DNA of 45,653 nucleotides from an uncultured Pelagibacteraceae bacterium (GCA_902597895.1 CACJZM010000006.1:1-45653); one strand, 5' to 3'. Positions 23,562-32,938 are shown, numbered from the stretch's first letter. The notes: generated by a model not told the origin, from the sequence alone. Translations and numbers: made by a program.

Positions 23562-24677
23562 ATGCTCAGTATAATGAAGATTGAATTAAACGAAAATAAA
23601 ATACTATTCAATAACGGAACTTCTTCTAAAGAAATTCACCCCTTTTGGTTAAGAGAAAGAGTGAATAATGAAGAATATTTAGACAAAAAAACTCAGCAAA
23701 GAAAATTTGACCCAACATCTCTTGAAACGAATATAGAAGTTAAAAGTGCAAAAATTACTAAGGATATTTTAGAAATTAATTTTAATGATGGTGTAAATTC
23801 AAAACTAAAAATTGAAAAAATTATTGAAGAATTTTCCAAAAATGATTTTTTGATTCAATCTATTAAAAGAGAAAAGTGGGACTCAAAGTTAAAAAATGTT
23901 CATAAATTTGAATATTTAGATGATATTTTTGAGAGTAGAGAAATGTATGATTTGCTGATTAAATTTTATAAATATGGTTTTATTATATTTAAAAACGTCC
24001 CTACAGAAGAGAATTTTATTGTTAAATTTGCAAATCAAATTGGAAGTGTAAGAAGAACAAACTTTGGCGAATACTTTAATGTAAAATCTGTTCCAAACCC
24101 AAATGATTTAGCTTATACATCTTTAGCTCTTGCTCCACATACAGATAATCCATACAGAAATCCCGTCCCTTGTATCCAACTTTTGCATTGTATTACTAAC
24201 GATGTAGATGGTGGTCTATCAACTTTAGTTGATGGTTATAAAGTGACAGAAGATCTTAAAAAAAAATTTAAAAAATATTATGATGTTCTAACAAGAGTAA
24301 AAGTTAAATTTAAATTTATTGATAAGGATGTAGTGCTAGAGAATTGGTCAGAACTTATCAAATTAGATGAAAATAAAGAACTAAAACAAGTTAAATTTAG
24401 CCCAAGGCTAGATTTTGTTCCAATTTTAGAGAAAAAAGAATTAGATTTATATTACCGAGCTAGAAACAAAATTTCTGAAATGTATAATTCTGATAATTAC
24501 AAAATTGAATTTAAACTAGTTCCAGGTGATTTAATGATGATGGATAATTATAGATTATTACACGGAAGAACAGCTTTCGACTTAAATGAAGGAAGTAGAT
24601 ATTTACAAGGTTGTTATATTGATTATGATAGTACTGAAGGAAAACTCAGACATTTAAAAAGAAAATTTGATATCTAA
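23562..24677 (+). CDS. Gamma-butyrobetaine dioxygenase-like 2-oxoglutarate/Fe(II) oxygenase
   Basis: 371 aa. The N-terminal part (about 1-105) matches the DUF971-like Zn-type domain in position, including EIHPFWLRERV, but its usual Cys cluster is missing. The catalytic TauD/TfdA domain has iron ligands H193 and D195 (APHTDNPYRNP) and H334 (RLLHGRTAF), and the 2-oxoglutarate Arg is probably R346. The family hydroxylates gamma-butyrobetaine to carnitine or trimethyllysine. In a marine heterotroph it may prepare quaternary amines for catabolism. Starts at 23562 or at the ATG at 23574 are possible; no ribosome site decides. Overlaps the convergent reductase gene by four bases. Confidence 0.85.
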   Translation: MLSIMKIELNENKILFNNGTSSKEIHPFWLRERVNNEEYLDKKTQQRKFDPTSLETNIEVKSAKITKDILEINFNDGVNSKLKIEKIIEEFSKNDFLIQSIKREKWDSKLKNVHKFEYLDDIFESREMYDLLIKFYKYGFIIFKNVPTEENFIVKFANQIGSVRRTNFGEYFNVKSVPNPNDLAYTSLALAPHTDNPYRNPVPCIQLLHCITNDVDGGLSTLVDGYKVTEDLKKKFKKYYDVLTRVKVKFKFIDKDVVLENWSELIKLDENKELKQVKFSPRLDFVPILEKKELDLYYRARNKISEMYNSDNYKIEFKLVPGDLMMMDNYRLLHGRTAFDLNEGSRYLQGCYIDYDSTEGKLRHLKRKFDI

Positions 24678-25255
24678 GATATGTTTTCAATTTGTTTTTC
24701 TGCATCTTTAATAGACTTTTCATAATCTAAGGACATCTGATCAGCACTAATTATATCTATTTTCTCAATTCCAAAAAAATTTAATATAAACTTTAACCAA
24801 GGTGTTAAAAAATCTTCTTTACTGTTTAGTTTAGTGCCACCTGAAGTAATTACCAAGTAGGCTCTTTTGTTTTTTAACAAACCTTCCCTTCTCCCATTTT
24901 CTTTAAAGCGAAAAGTTTCTCCTACTCTTGCAGCAAGATCTGACCATGCTTTTAATGTTGCTGGTGGTCCATAATTATAAATTGGGGCGGATATAATAAT
25001 TATATCGCTTTCTTTTAATTCTTTTACAAGTTTATCTGATAATTCAAACATTTTTTTATGATGTTCAGTTTGATCTTTTTTATCAATTTTCATTCCAGAC
25101 TCTGTTAAGCCGGTAACAAAAACCATTTCATCATCTAAATCTCTATAAATAATTTCATCATCTGGTTTTTTAATTTTTTCTAAAAGTTTTTTTGCTAACG
25201 CTCTTGAAGAAGAGCCTTGTTTTCTTGCACTAGAGTCTATCTGATAAATTTTCAT
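24674..25255 (-). CDS. FMN-dependent NAD(P)H reductase, AzoR-like flavodoxin fold
   Basis: 193 aa, cytoplasmic. The N-terminal phosphate loop IDSSARKQGSSSRAL and the FMN-contact block IIISAPIYNYGPPATLKAWSDLAARVGETFRF are those of the NAD(P)H dehydrogenase/azoreductase (AcpD) family. These enzymes reduce quinones or azo compounds by two electrons. It lies nine bases after the CcdA gene on the same strand. A quinone-protective role is inferred from family behaviour. Confidence 0.88.
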   Translation of the reverse strand: MKIYQIDSSARKQGSSSRALAKKLLEKIKKPDDEIIYRDLDDEMVFVTGLTESGMKIDKKDQTEHHKKMFELSDKLVKELKESDIIIISAPIYNYGPPATLKAWSDLAARVGETFRFKENGRREGLLKNKRAYLVITSGGTKLNSKEDFLTPWLKFILNFFGIEKIDIISADQMSLDYEKSIKDAEKQIENIS

Positions 25256-25264
25256 TAACTATTC

Positions 25265-25969
25265 TTATCCGAAATTTTGAAGAAATGGAAAGGTATTTAA
25301 AATGTAATATCCTAAAGTTTGAAGTTGATTTGTTAAAATTAAAACCCCAGTTATCAACAATACACATCCACCTATTTTGGAGACTAAATTAATATTTTTT
25401 CTAAAATTCTTAGAAAAAATTAAAAATTTTTGAATTAAATATCCTGAAATTATAAATGGAATTGCTAATCCCATTGAATAAACTGATAAGAGTAAAATTC
25501 CTTTATTAATACTCTCTTCTGTTGAAGCTAGAACCAAGATAGAGCCTAATATAGGTCCAATACAGGGTGTCCAACCAAATGCGAATGCCATACCTATAAT
25601 TATTGGGCTATAAAAGTTTTTATTATTATTAGTTTGTATTCTCTTTTCGTAATTCAAGAAATTTAAATTAATCAAACCTATTATTTGCAATGAAAAAATT
25701 ATTATTACTATTCCAGCAAATACTCTTAATTCAAAAGAATTTTGAAGCAATGTTTGACCTAAAAAAGTTGATGCAGCTCCAAAAATTATAAAAATAATCG
25801 AAAATCCAAAAGTAAAAAGAATTAATGGTAATATATTTATATTTTTTTTTTCAACTAATTCATTTAGTGAGCTATTAGAAATATAAGATATATAACCAGG
25901 TATAAGAGGTAAAACGCAGGGTGATAAAAAACTAATTAGTCCTGCACCAAAAGCTAAAAAAAGTTCCAT
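25265..25969 (-). CDS. ccdA: CcdA-type thiol-disulfide membrane transporter
   Basis: 234 aa with six membrane segments. The two redox cysteines sit in SPCVLPLIPGYISYI (first segment) and GWTPCIGPILGSIL (fourth segment), the signature of CcdA/DsbD-beta domains. It carries reducing equivalents from cytoplasmic thioredoxin across the membrane for cytochrome c maturation and periplasmic thiol repair. No thioredoxin-like domain is fused. It begins three bases after the PEP carboxylase stop, so it belongs to that transcript. Confidence 0.9.
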   Translation of the reverse strand: MELFLAFGAGLISFLSPCVLPLIPGYISYISNSSLNELVEKKNINILPLILFTFGFSIIFIIFGAASTFLGQTLLQNSFELRVFAGIVIIIFSLQIIGLINLNFLNYEKRIQTNNNKNFYSPIIIGMAFAFGWTPCIGPILGSILVLASTEESINKGILLLSVYSMGLAIPFIISGYLIQKFLIFSKNFRKNINLVSKIGGCVLLITGVLILTNQLQTLGYYILNTFPFLQNFG

Positions 25970-25972
25970 AAC

Positions 25973-28663
25973 TTAGCCTGTATTTTTCATAGCAGCAGCA
26001 ATTCCTGCTATCGAGGTCATCATTGCATCTTCTAAATTTTTTTTATGATTTTTGCTTATATTTTTTTTTAATAATTTTTTCATAACTGCTGCTTGTAAAA
26101 TATTTAAAACCTCTGAATAAATATTTCTGACAAATGTATTTGTTCTAAATTTATTTCTTTGATATGTAATTTCATTCGGAGTTATAAGATTGTTGAACTT
26201 TTTTACAATATTAAATTCATTTCTTAATTTATTACCAACATTCTTAAGATTATTATCTGCAAGACCATTTTCGTAGACTTTAGATATTTCGGGGTCAACT
26301 TTTGAAATAACCATATCTAAAATATCCATTGTAGAATTAAAGAAAGGCCAGTTCTTTTCCATATCTATCAAAATTGATTTATTATTTTTTTTTGAAGAAT
26401 ACTTAAGCGCATCCCCTGTTCCTAGCCATGCTGGAAGCATAAGTCTTATTTGTGTCCATGCAAAGACCCATGGAATAGCTCTAAGACTTTTAATGTTATC
26501 TACATTTTTCCTTTTAGATGGTCTAGAACCTATTGATAACTTTCCTAATGCTAGATGGGGCGTAACTGTTTTAAAATATCTGATGAAGTCTGAATTTTCT
26601 TTAATATTTTTTCTATATGACAATGTCGATATATTTGTCATATTTTCAATTAGTTGCCTCCATTTATCTTTTGGTTGAGGAGGTGGATTAAGCGTAGCTT
26701 GCATTACTGCACCTATATAACTACAAAGATTATAATTTGCGATTGGCTCATAACCATATTTTTGTTGTATCATTTCTCCTTGATCTGTAATTCTTATTTT
26801 GCCATTTACTGATCCTGGTGGTTGTGATCTAAGAGTTGATTGTATAGGTCCCCCTCCTCGTCCTGCTGATCCACCTCTTCCATGAAAAAATGTGACATCT
26901 ATTTTAAATCTTTTTGCTAATTTAATTATTTCCTCTTGAAGTTTGTATTGATGCCAACTTGCAGACAATTTACCCGCATCTTTGCTAGAGTCTGAATAAC
27001 CTATCATTATTTCTTGTTTATTTTTAATCATCTTTCTGTACCAGTTGAGTGAGAATAAATTTTCCATAATAGATTTTGCGTTTTTTAAATCCTGTAAAGT
27101 TTCGAATAATGGAATTACTCTTAATTTTCTCTTTATTTTGGCTTCTTTTTGCAAGAAAGAAACCGTCAATATGTCCGAAGCTGTCGCGGTCATGGATATA
27201 ATATAGCCTCCTAAACATTCTTCAGGTTCATCAGCCAAAACTTTAAATGTTGACCAAACTTCTGAGTTTTCTTTAATTTTAAAAATAAAATTTTTTATTA
27301 AATTTTTCTTAGACCTAATAGACTTGGATAAAAATTGAATTTTCTCATTTTCAGTAAATTTTAAATAATTTTTATTTAATTTTGTTTTTAATAATTCATT
27401 AATTAGCTGTGTATGCCTAGAAGACTCTTGTCTTATATCTAATTTAGCTAAATTTATTCCAAAACATTTTGCTCTTCTCATTAAGTCTAATAGATCGCCA
27501 CTAGCAATATTTTCACTTTGATTGTTTTCTAAAGATTCTCGAACTATACGTAAAGGTTTTAAAATTTCTTCTTTTGAGGATAAAATTTTTTTTCGATTTA
27601 GAGGTTTGTTTCGTACGAGATGGTTTTCGATAGCTCTGTGTGTATATCTCATTTTATTTCTCAAGGGTCTTAGATAAGCCCTATATGGTTCATACGATTT
27701 CCCAATAACTCTAGTTATTTTATTTGAACATTTTTCCATAGAATATGATCTAATTAATTTGGTCAATGCTTTTTCATAAAGCTTTGCTGCTTCCCACCTT
27801 GACAATAATATAACTTCCTTAGTTACTTTATGTGTAACGTTCGGGTTACCATCCCTATCTCCCCCCATCCACGATCCAAATTCAATTGGGTTAAAATTTT
27901 TAGGTAAATTTTTTCCCATATTTTTTAAAAAAATTCCATTTAATCTTCTATAAACTTTAGGAATAGTTTCCCATAAACTGTCTTCGATAACAGCTAATCC
28001 CCAACGTGTTTCCTCTGAAGGAGTAGGTCTAAATCTTTTAAGATCATCTGTATTCCAAATAATTGTAAATTCATCATATAATTTTTTTTCTAAAGTTTTA
28101 ATTTTTGAACTATGATTTTTCATTAATTCTCGTTGCTCCATAATTTCAGTAATTGTATGATACTTTTGAATTAATGTTCTTCTTTTCACTTCAGTTGGAT
28201 GAGCTGTTAAAACGATGCCGATATTTAAATTTTTAGCAAAATTGTAAATCTTATTTGATGAAATCTTTTTATTTTTAAAAAGATTTTCAAATATTTCATC
28301 AATAAAAATATTTTTATTGTTATTCTTGATTTTAGAATTTTCAAATTCGTCCAGTTTTCTAGATGTATCAAGTGCTTCTGATAAATTTAAAAAATTCATA
28401 AAATGAGTAAAAGCTCTTGATAACTTAAATATTTTTTCGGGACTTAACTTATAAATTTGTTTTTCTATTTTTTTAAATCTATTTTTGTTATCTTTATTTT
28501 TGATATTTGCCTTAGATAATAAACGAATTTTCTCGACTAAATTAAAAAACCTATCACCTTCTTGTGTTTTAATTACTTTTCCTAAAATATTTCCTAAGAG
28601 TCTAACATCATTTCTTAGAGATTTAGTCGGAATTCTTTCGTAATATAAGTCTCTTTTTATCAT
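25973..28663 (-). CDS. ppc: Phosphoenolpyruvate carboxylase
   Basis: 896 aa, full-length bacterial type. The catalytic His is H155 in VLTAHPTEVKRR. The bicarbonate/PEP region has GYSDSSKDAGKLSASW, the mobile loop reads FFHGRGGSAGRGGGP, and the C-terminus ends AAMKNTG like the invariant allosteric/catalytic tail. It makes oxaloacetate from PEP and bicarbonate to refill the TCA cycle. Long AT-rich linkers with Lys and Asn are streamlining features. It follows the FAA-hydrolase gene after a 63-base gap and precedes ccdA. Confidence 0.97.
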   Translation of the reverse strand: MIKRDLYYERIPTKSLRNDVRLLGNILGKVIKTQEGDRFFNLVEKIRLLSKANIKNKDNKNRFKKIEKQIYKLSPEKIFKLSRAFTHFMNFLNLSEALDTSRKLDEFENSKIKNNNKNIFIDEIFENLFKNKKISSNKIYNFAKNLNIGIVLTAHPTEVKRRTLIQKYHTITEIMEQRELMKNHSSKIKTLEKKLYDEFTIIWNTDDLKRFRPTPSEETRWGLAVIEDSLWETIPKVYRRLNGIFLKNMGKNLPKNFNPIEFGSWMGGDRDGNPNVTHKVTKEVILLSRWEAAKLYEKALTKLIRSYSMEKCSNKITRVIGKSYEPYRAYLRPLRNKMRYTHRAIENHLVRNKPLNRKKILSSKEEILKPLRIVRESLENNQSENIASGDLLDLMRRAKCFGINLAKLDIRQESSRHTQLINELLKTKLNKNYLKFTENEKIQFLSKSIRSKKNLIKNFIFKIKENSEVWSTFKVLADEPEECLGGYIISMTATASDILTVSFLQKEAKIKRKLRVIPLFETLQDLKNAKSIMENLFSLNWYRKMIKNKQEIMIGYSDSSKDAGKLSASWHQYKLQEEIIKLAKRFKIDVTFFHGRGGSAGRGGGPIQSTLRSQPPGSVNGKIRITDQGEMIQQKYGYEPIANYNLCSYIGAVMQATLNPPPQPKDKWRQLIENMTNISTLSYRKNIKENSDFIRYFKTVTPHLALGKLSIGSRPSKRKNVDNIKSLRAIPWVFAWTQIRLMLPAWLGTGDALKYSSKKNNKSILIDMEKNWPFFNSTMDILDMVISKVDPEISKVYENGLADNNLKNVGNKLRNEFNIVKKFNNLITPNEITYQRNKFRTNTFVRNIYSEVLNILQAAVMKKLLKKNISKNHKKNLEDAMMTSIAGIAAAMKNTG

Positions 28664-28726
28664 TCAAATCCACGCATATATTACAATAATTTGAGTTAAA
28701 TAAATTATTAAATTATCGCAGTTAAC

Positions 28727-29572
28727 TTATATCTCTTTAGAAACTTTGGTCTTTTGTTCACCTAAATAGTCTACTTTAAGTTTCATTTCATCTCCCTCTT
28801 TTAAATAGTCTGGTGGGTTCATTCCCATACCCACTCCAGCGGGGGTGCCTGTAGTAATTAAATCACCTGGCATTAAGGTTATAAATTGTGTTATGTGAGA
28901 TAAGAGAAAATTAAAATTAAATATCATTAAACTAGTATTACCATCCTGTCTTCTTTTGCCATTAAGATCTAATTTTAAATTTAAGTTAAAAGGATCATTA
29001 ATTTCATCTTTTGTAACTAAATATGGTCCGAGTGGGCCAAATGTATCTCCTGATTTTCCTTTAACCCATTGACCTCCTCTATCTTTTTGCCACTCCCTTT
29101 CGCTAATATCATTACATATACAATAACCTAGTATATAATTTTGAGCATCTTCTTCGTTTACATATTTAGCTTTTTTTCCAACTATTAATGCAATCTCAAT
29201 TTCATGATCTAGACACTTAGAATTTTTTGGTATTATTACATCGTCATAAGGACCTATTATACAATGTGGTGATTTATTAAACACAATCGGTTCTTTTGGT
29301 GATGCTGAATTTGTCTCCTCTGCATGTGCTTTATAATTTAATCCAATAGCTAGAAAGTTAGAAGGATTTTTTATACAAGACCCTATCCTCTCGTTTTTAT
29401 TTAATATAGGAAGAGAGTTTAAGTCTAGATCTTTTAATTTTTCTAAAGTATTAAAATTTAAATTTTGAGGATTTAAATCATCTATTATTCTCGATAAATC
29501 CCTAAAATTGTTATCTTTATCTAATAATGCTGGAACTTCTTTTTCTTTTTTTCCAACTCTAAGCAATTTCAT
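28727..29572 (-). CDS. Fumarylacetoacetate-hydrolase-family enzyme
   Basis: 281 aa, single FAH domain with a short N-terminal cap. Seen are FLAIGLNYKAHAEE, the metal-binding acidic motif CLDHEIEIALIVGKKA, and the C-terminal TTGTPAGVGMGMNPP. Family members are C-C hydrolases or decarboxylases, e.g. ureidoglycolate lyase, 2-keto-3-deoxy-sugar-acid hydrolases (as in L-fucose and L-rhamnose routes) and acylpyruvases. Its start overlaps the ROK kinase stop by one base, inside a sugar operon with a FucU-type mutarotase. A 2,4-diketo-3-deoxy sugar acid hydrolase role is therefore plausible, but unproven. Confidence 0.88.
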   Translation of the reverse strand: MKLLRVGKKEKEVPALLDKDNNFRDLSRIIDDLNPQNLNFNTLEKLKDLDLNSLPILNKNERIGSCIKNPSNFLAIGLNYKAHAEETNSASPKEPIVFNKSPHCIIGPYDDVIIPKNSKCLDHEIEIALIVGKKAKYVNEEDAQNYILGYCICNDISEREWQKDRGGQWVKGKSGDTFGPLGPYLVTKDEINDPFNLNLKLDLNGKRRQDGNTSLMIFNFNFLLSHITQFITLMPGDLITTGTPAGVGMGMNPPDYLKEGDEMKLKVDYLGEQKTKVSKEI

Positions 29573-30459
29573 TAATATTTTACTAGACTACCCAGTCTTG
29601 CGGCTCCTCTCACACCACTTGCATCTCCATATTTTGCTTTAACAAACTTAGTATTCAAATTTTTTAACTCCATATTTTTCATTACTAAGTTCTTTATTTC
29701 TTTAAGTGATTTAATTTCATTTGATAATCCACCTCCAAAAACAAAAATATCCGGGTCTATGGTATATATCAAATTTACTAAAGCTCTTGCTAGCCGTATT
29801 TTAAAATGTTTTAAAAATACCGATTTTGTAAATTTATCTGATCTGTCAAATATTTCTCTAGCTGTAATTTTTTTGTGATATAGTTTTTCAAGACCTTTAC
29901 CAGAAGTAAATTTTTGAACTTGCATCATCGATATTTTTTTTTTGATAAATTTTTTATCATTTAATTTTCCAAAAATAGGTAATGGAAGGTGTCCCCATTC
30001 CCCTGTTAGGTAATTTGAACCTTTTAAAATCTGTTTATTTATAACAACTCCTCCACCAGTTCCAGATCCAATAATTATCCCAAAAACAATGCTGTGTTTT
30101 TTAGCTGCACCATCTATAGCTTCTGATAAAGCAAAGCAATTTGCATCATTTTCACAAATTACTTTTCTCTTTAAAGCTTTTGATAAATCAACATTTAGTC
30201 TTTTATTATTTAATTGTTTTGCATTGATAGAATTTTTTAACAATCCTGTTTTGTAATCTATTGATCCCGGATGGCATACTCCAACTTTAAATTTTTTACT
30301 ATATTTTTTATCTAAATAAAAAACAATTTCAGAAATATCATCGATTATTTTATTATAATTTTTTGAGCAAGGAATCCTATATCTTCCTAATTCTTGTCCA
30401 TTTTTTTTTAAAATAACACTTTCAATTTTTGTTGCTCCAATGTCAATTCCTACTTGCAT
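29572..30459 (-). CDS. ROK-family sugar kinase without the zinc Cys motif
   Basis: 295 aa. The ATP-phosphate motif is GIDIGATKIESV near residue 4, the catalytic Asp sits in CENDANCFALSEA, and the glycine-rich GIIGSGTGGGVV follows. The signature GEWGHLPLP is present with its His, but the following CxCGxxGCxE zinc site of ROK kinases is gone; that stretch reads FIKKKISMMQVQKF with no Cys. Some ROK members lack the zinc site, so activity may persist. It probably phosphorylates fructose, glucose, mannose or a deoxy sugar. It sits between the aldo/keto reductase (one-base gap) and the FAA-hydrolase gene (one-base overlap). Confidence 0.87.
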   Translation of the reverse strand: MQVGIDIGATKIESVILKKNGQELGRYRIPCSKNYNKIIDDISEIVFYLDKKYSKKFKVGVCHPGSIDYKTGLLKNSINAKQLNNKRLNVDLSKALKRKVICENDANCFALSEAIDGAAKKHSIVFGIIIGSGTGGGVVINKQILKGSNYLTGEWGHLPLPIFGKLNDKKFIKKKISMMQVQKFTSGKGLEKLYHKKITAREIFDRSDKFTKSVFLKHFKIRLARALVNLIYTIDPDIFVFGGGLSNEIKSLKEIKNLVMKNMELKNLNTKFVKAKYGDASGVRGAARLGSLVKY

Positions 30460-30460
30460 A

Positions 30461-31486
30461 TTAATATGAACTAGATTGTTTCCAAATATTTATATTTCCA
30501 TCTTTTGCATTTTTATTTATATTCTTTATCTCGTCTTTTGAAAAATATAAATTATCTAAACTTTTTAAATTTTCCTTTAATTGACTTAAATTTTTAACTC
30601 CAACCAATGAAGAGGTAATTGTTTCATTATACAATGTCCATGCTATTGCCATTTGAGATAAAGTTTGACCCCTTCTGAGGGCTAATTTATTTAATTCAGA
30701 TATAATTTTAATATTTCTTTTTGTAATTAAAGACTTGTCTAAATAAGAAGTTTTATCATTTGCCCTTGAATTAACTGGTATGTTTTTTAAATATTTGTCA
30801 GAAAGCATCCCTTGGGCTAAGGGTGAAAAAACAATACATCCTATCTTCAGTTTTTTGATTGTTTTGATCAAATCTTTTTCTATCCAACGATTTATAAGCG
30901 AGTAAGAAGGCTGATGAATAAATAGATTTATTTTTTTTGATTTTAAGATTCTATAAATTTGCAATGTTTTCTTTGACGAATAAGATGATATTCCTATATA
31001 TAAAGCTTTCCCAGATCTATATATTGATTCAAGTGCATCAACAGTTTCTTCTAAAGGTGTATTGGGATCAAATCTATGCGAATAAAAAATATCTAAGTAA
31101 TCAAGTTTCATCCTTTTTAAACTTTGGTCGCAACTTGCTATTATGTGTTTTTTAGATCCCCATTCTCCATATGGTCCTTCCCACATGTCATAACCAGCTT
31201 TTGAAGAAATAATTAATTCATCTCTATATTTTTTTAAATCTTTACTTATAATTTTTCCAAAATTTGTTTCTGTACTTCCATAAGGCGGTCCGTAATTATT
31301 AGCCAGATCAAAATGGGTGATGCCTTTGTCAAAAGCGTAAAATAGAATTTTTTTAATCTTTGATAAACTAATATTGTTTCCAAAATTATGCCATAAACCC
31401 AAACTAATCAAAGGCAATGAAATACCACTACTTCCACATTTCCTATAAACCATTTGACTATATCTTTTAGATGAAGCGAAATACAT
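30461..31486 (-). CDS. Aldo/keto reductase, YghZ-like
   Basis: 341 aa, NADPH-dependent (beta/alpha)8 barrel. The N-terminus YSQMVYRKCGSSGISLP followed by LGLWHNFG is that of the YghZ/GprA group, which reduces L-glyceraldehyde 3-phosphate and other aldehydes. Catalytic residues appear in order: Asp and Tyr in DLANNYGPPYGSTE, Lys in IISSKAGYDMWEG and His in DIFYSHRFDPNTPLEET. The N-terminal alignment with YghZ supports the ATG at 31486 over the internal Met at residue 12. It lies one base after the ribokinase gene and two bases before the ROK kinase gene. Sugar-aldehyde reduction in this operon is inferred. Confidence 0.9.
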   Translation of the reverse strand: MYFASSKRYSQMVYRKCGSSGISLPLISLGLWHNFGNNISLSKIKKILFYAFDKGITHFDLANNYGPPYGSTETNFGKIISKDLKKYRDELIISSKAGYDMWEGPYGEWGSKKHIIASCDQSLKRMKLDYLDIFYSHRFDPNTPLEETVDALESIYRSGKALYIGISSYSSKKTLQIYRILKSKKINLFIHQPSYSLINRWIEKDLIKTIKKLKIGCIVFSPLAQGMLSDKYLKNIPVNSRANDKTSYLDKSLITKRNIKIISELNKLALRRGQTLSQMAIAWTLYNETITSSLVGVKNLSQLKENLKSLDNLYFSKDEIKNINKNAKDGNINIWKQSSSY

Positions 31487-31487
31487 A

Positions 31488-32402
31488 TTAGTATTTTTCT
31501 ATTTCATTTAATCTTGGCATTGAATTAGCTGCACCAAGTTTAGTGGTAGAAATCGCAGCAACTTTGTTAGCGAATTCTAATGCATATTTAAATTTATAGT
31601 CATTTGCAAGTGCGAATGCAAATGCACCATTAAAAGCATCTCCAGCACCAGTTGTATCAACTACTTTATTATTAAGTTTAAACGTATCTACAAAATACTT
31701 TTCTTGAGCGTTTGCAAAATATAATCCTTTTTCACCAAGCGTAATTATAATATTTTTAATACCTTTATCTAAAAAATCTTTAGCTGCACTTTCTATATCG
31801 CTTTTACTTTTTAAATCTTTTTTTAAATAATAACCAGCTTCAATTTCATTTGGTGTAAAAAAATCAATACTAGAAAATAATTTTTGATCTATATCTGTTG
31901 CAGGTGCTGGATTTAAAATTGTGATACAGCCATTATCTTTTGCTTTTTTAAGAGCATATAATGTTGTTTTTATAGGAGTTTCTAATTGAGTTAAAAAAAT
32001 ATTTGATTTAACAAATATGTCTTTAAAATTATCAATATCTTCATTTTTAATTGTACCTGCAGCTCCAGGAACAATAGTAATTGCATTTTCACCTGAGGTC
32101 TCACTTACAAATATTCCAGCAACGCCTGTATTTAAAGTTTTATCTTGAATAATATATTTAGTTTTTACTCCACTATCTTGAAATGTGGCTAAAGCCATAT
32201 CTGAGTAGTTATCTTTTCCAATTTTAGTAATAAATTGTACATCTCCACCAAGTCTTGCAGCAGAAATAGCTTGATTTGATCCTTTGCCTCCAGGTCCAAT
32301 TATATGATTGTTTCCTTTTATAGTTTGGCCAGAAAGTGGTATTTGTTTACTAAAAAAGCACAAATCAGCTACAAAAACTCCGAACACAATTATAGTTTTC
32401 AT
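31488..32402 (-). CDS. rbsK: Ribokinase (PfkB family)
   Basis: 304 aa. The N-terminal substrate block is GPGGKGSNQAISAARLGG, the ribokinase form of the PfkB signature 1; signature 2 is VVDTTGAGDAFNGAFAFAL with the catalytic Asp in GAGDA. It phosphorylates ribose, or a related sugar, at the 5-position. As IolC of inositol catabolism is also a PfkB kinase, this gene could substitute, though the sequence looks like RbsK. It follows the FucU/RbsD-type gene by seven bases. Confidence 0.88.
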   Translation of the reverse strand: MKTIIVFGVFVADLCFFSKQIPLSGQTIKGNNHIIGPGGKGSNQAISAARLGGDVQFITKIGKDNYSDMALATFQDSGVKTKYIIQDKTLNTGVAGIFVSETSGENAITIVPGAAGTIKNEDIDNFKDIFVKSNIFLTQLETPIKTTLYALKKAKDNGCITILNPAPATDIDQKLFSSIDFFTPNEIEAGYYLKKDLKSKSDIESAAKDFLDKGIKNIIITLGEKGLYFANAQEKYFVDTFKLNNKVVDTTGAGDAFNGAFAFALANDYKFKYALEFANKVAAISTTKLGAANSMPRLNEIEKY

Positions 32403-32409
32403 TGATTAA

Positions 32410-32871
32410 CTACTTCCAAACTTTTCCATTTGGTAAAATAACCCCTTTGGTCAATATAAAACAACCATATGGTCTAGCATCACTTGTTGAAACAATACAG
32501 TAAGCTTTTTTTGCAATAGTGTAAAATTCTTCTCTGTCAATTGATCCAACTTTCCAGTTTTTTCCTGAAACCTTCTTAACAATTTTAATAAATTCTTTAT
32601 GTGTTTGTGTTAACTTTTTTGGTTGATTATCAACTTCCATCCTATAGGCAGAAAAATTTCCATTCTTTACAGAAAAACTATCTAGAGGAAAAACTGAGAG
32701 TATAGCCTCTGCAGCTTCTGGGATATTTACACCATCTAAACGTATGATGTTTTTATTATATTTGTTAGATGGAAAATTAGCATCAGCTAAAATTAATTGT
32801 TCTCCATGACCCATTGATCTTAGATGAAATAATAGGTCAGGACTTAAAGTGGGACTTATATTAATTAACAT
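32410..32871 (-). CDS. Sugar mutarotase of the FucU/RbsD family
   Basis: 153 aa. The N-terminus ISPTLSPDLLFHLRSMGHGEQ with catalytic-type His in MGHGE, then LILADANFPSN, and the C-terminus IVSTSDARPYGCFILTKGV identify FucU more than RbsD. It interconverts anomers of L-fucose or D-ribose so that the kinase and dehydrogenases receive the right form. It is the first gene after the terminator-like hairpin and has no Shine-Dalgarno sequence before its ATG. Confidence 0.88.
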   Translation of the reverse strand: MLINISPTLSPDLLFHLRSMGHGEQLILADANFPSNKYNKNIIRLDGVNIPEAAEAILSVFPLDSFSVKNGNFSAYRMEVDNQPKKLTQTHKEFIKIVKKVSGKNWKVGSIDREEFYTIAKKAYCIVSTSDARPYGCFILTKGVILPNGKVWK

Positions 32872-32893
32872 TTCAAATTTATATTAAATAAAA

Positions 32894-32920
32894 AAGGGTG
32901 GAATATAAAATTCCACCCTT
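32894..32920 (-). terminator. Rho-independent terminator after ribose-type binding-protein gene
   Basis: Ten-base arms AAGGGTGGAA (32894-32903) and TTCCACCCTT (32911-32920), seven-base loop. On the minus strand the stem is followed by TTTATTTAAT, a usable U-tract, 20 bases after the binding-protein stop. Probably partial, since the mutarotase gene follows on the same strand. Confidence 0.85.
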
Positions 32921-32938
32921 AATTTTAATTACTAACTT

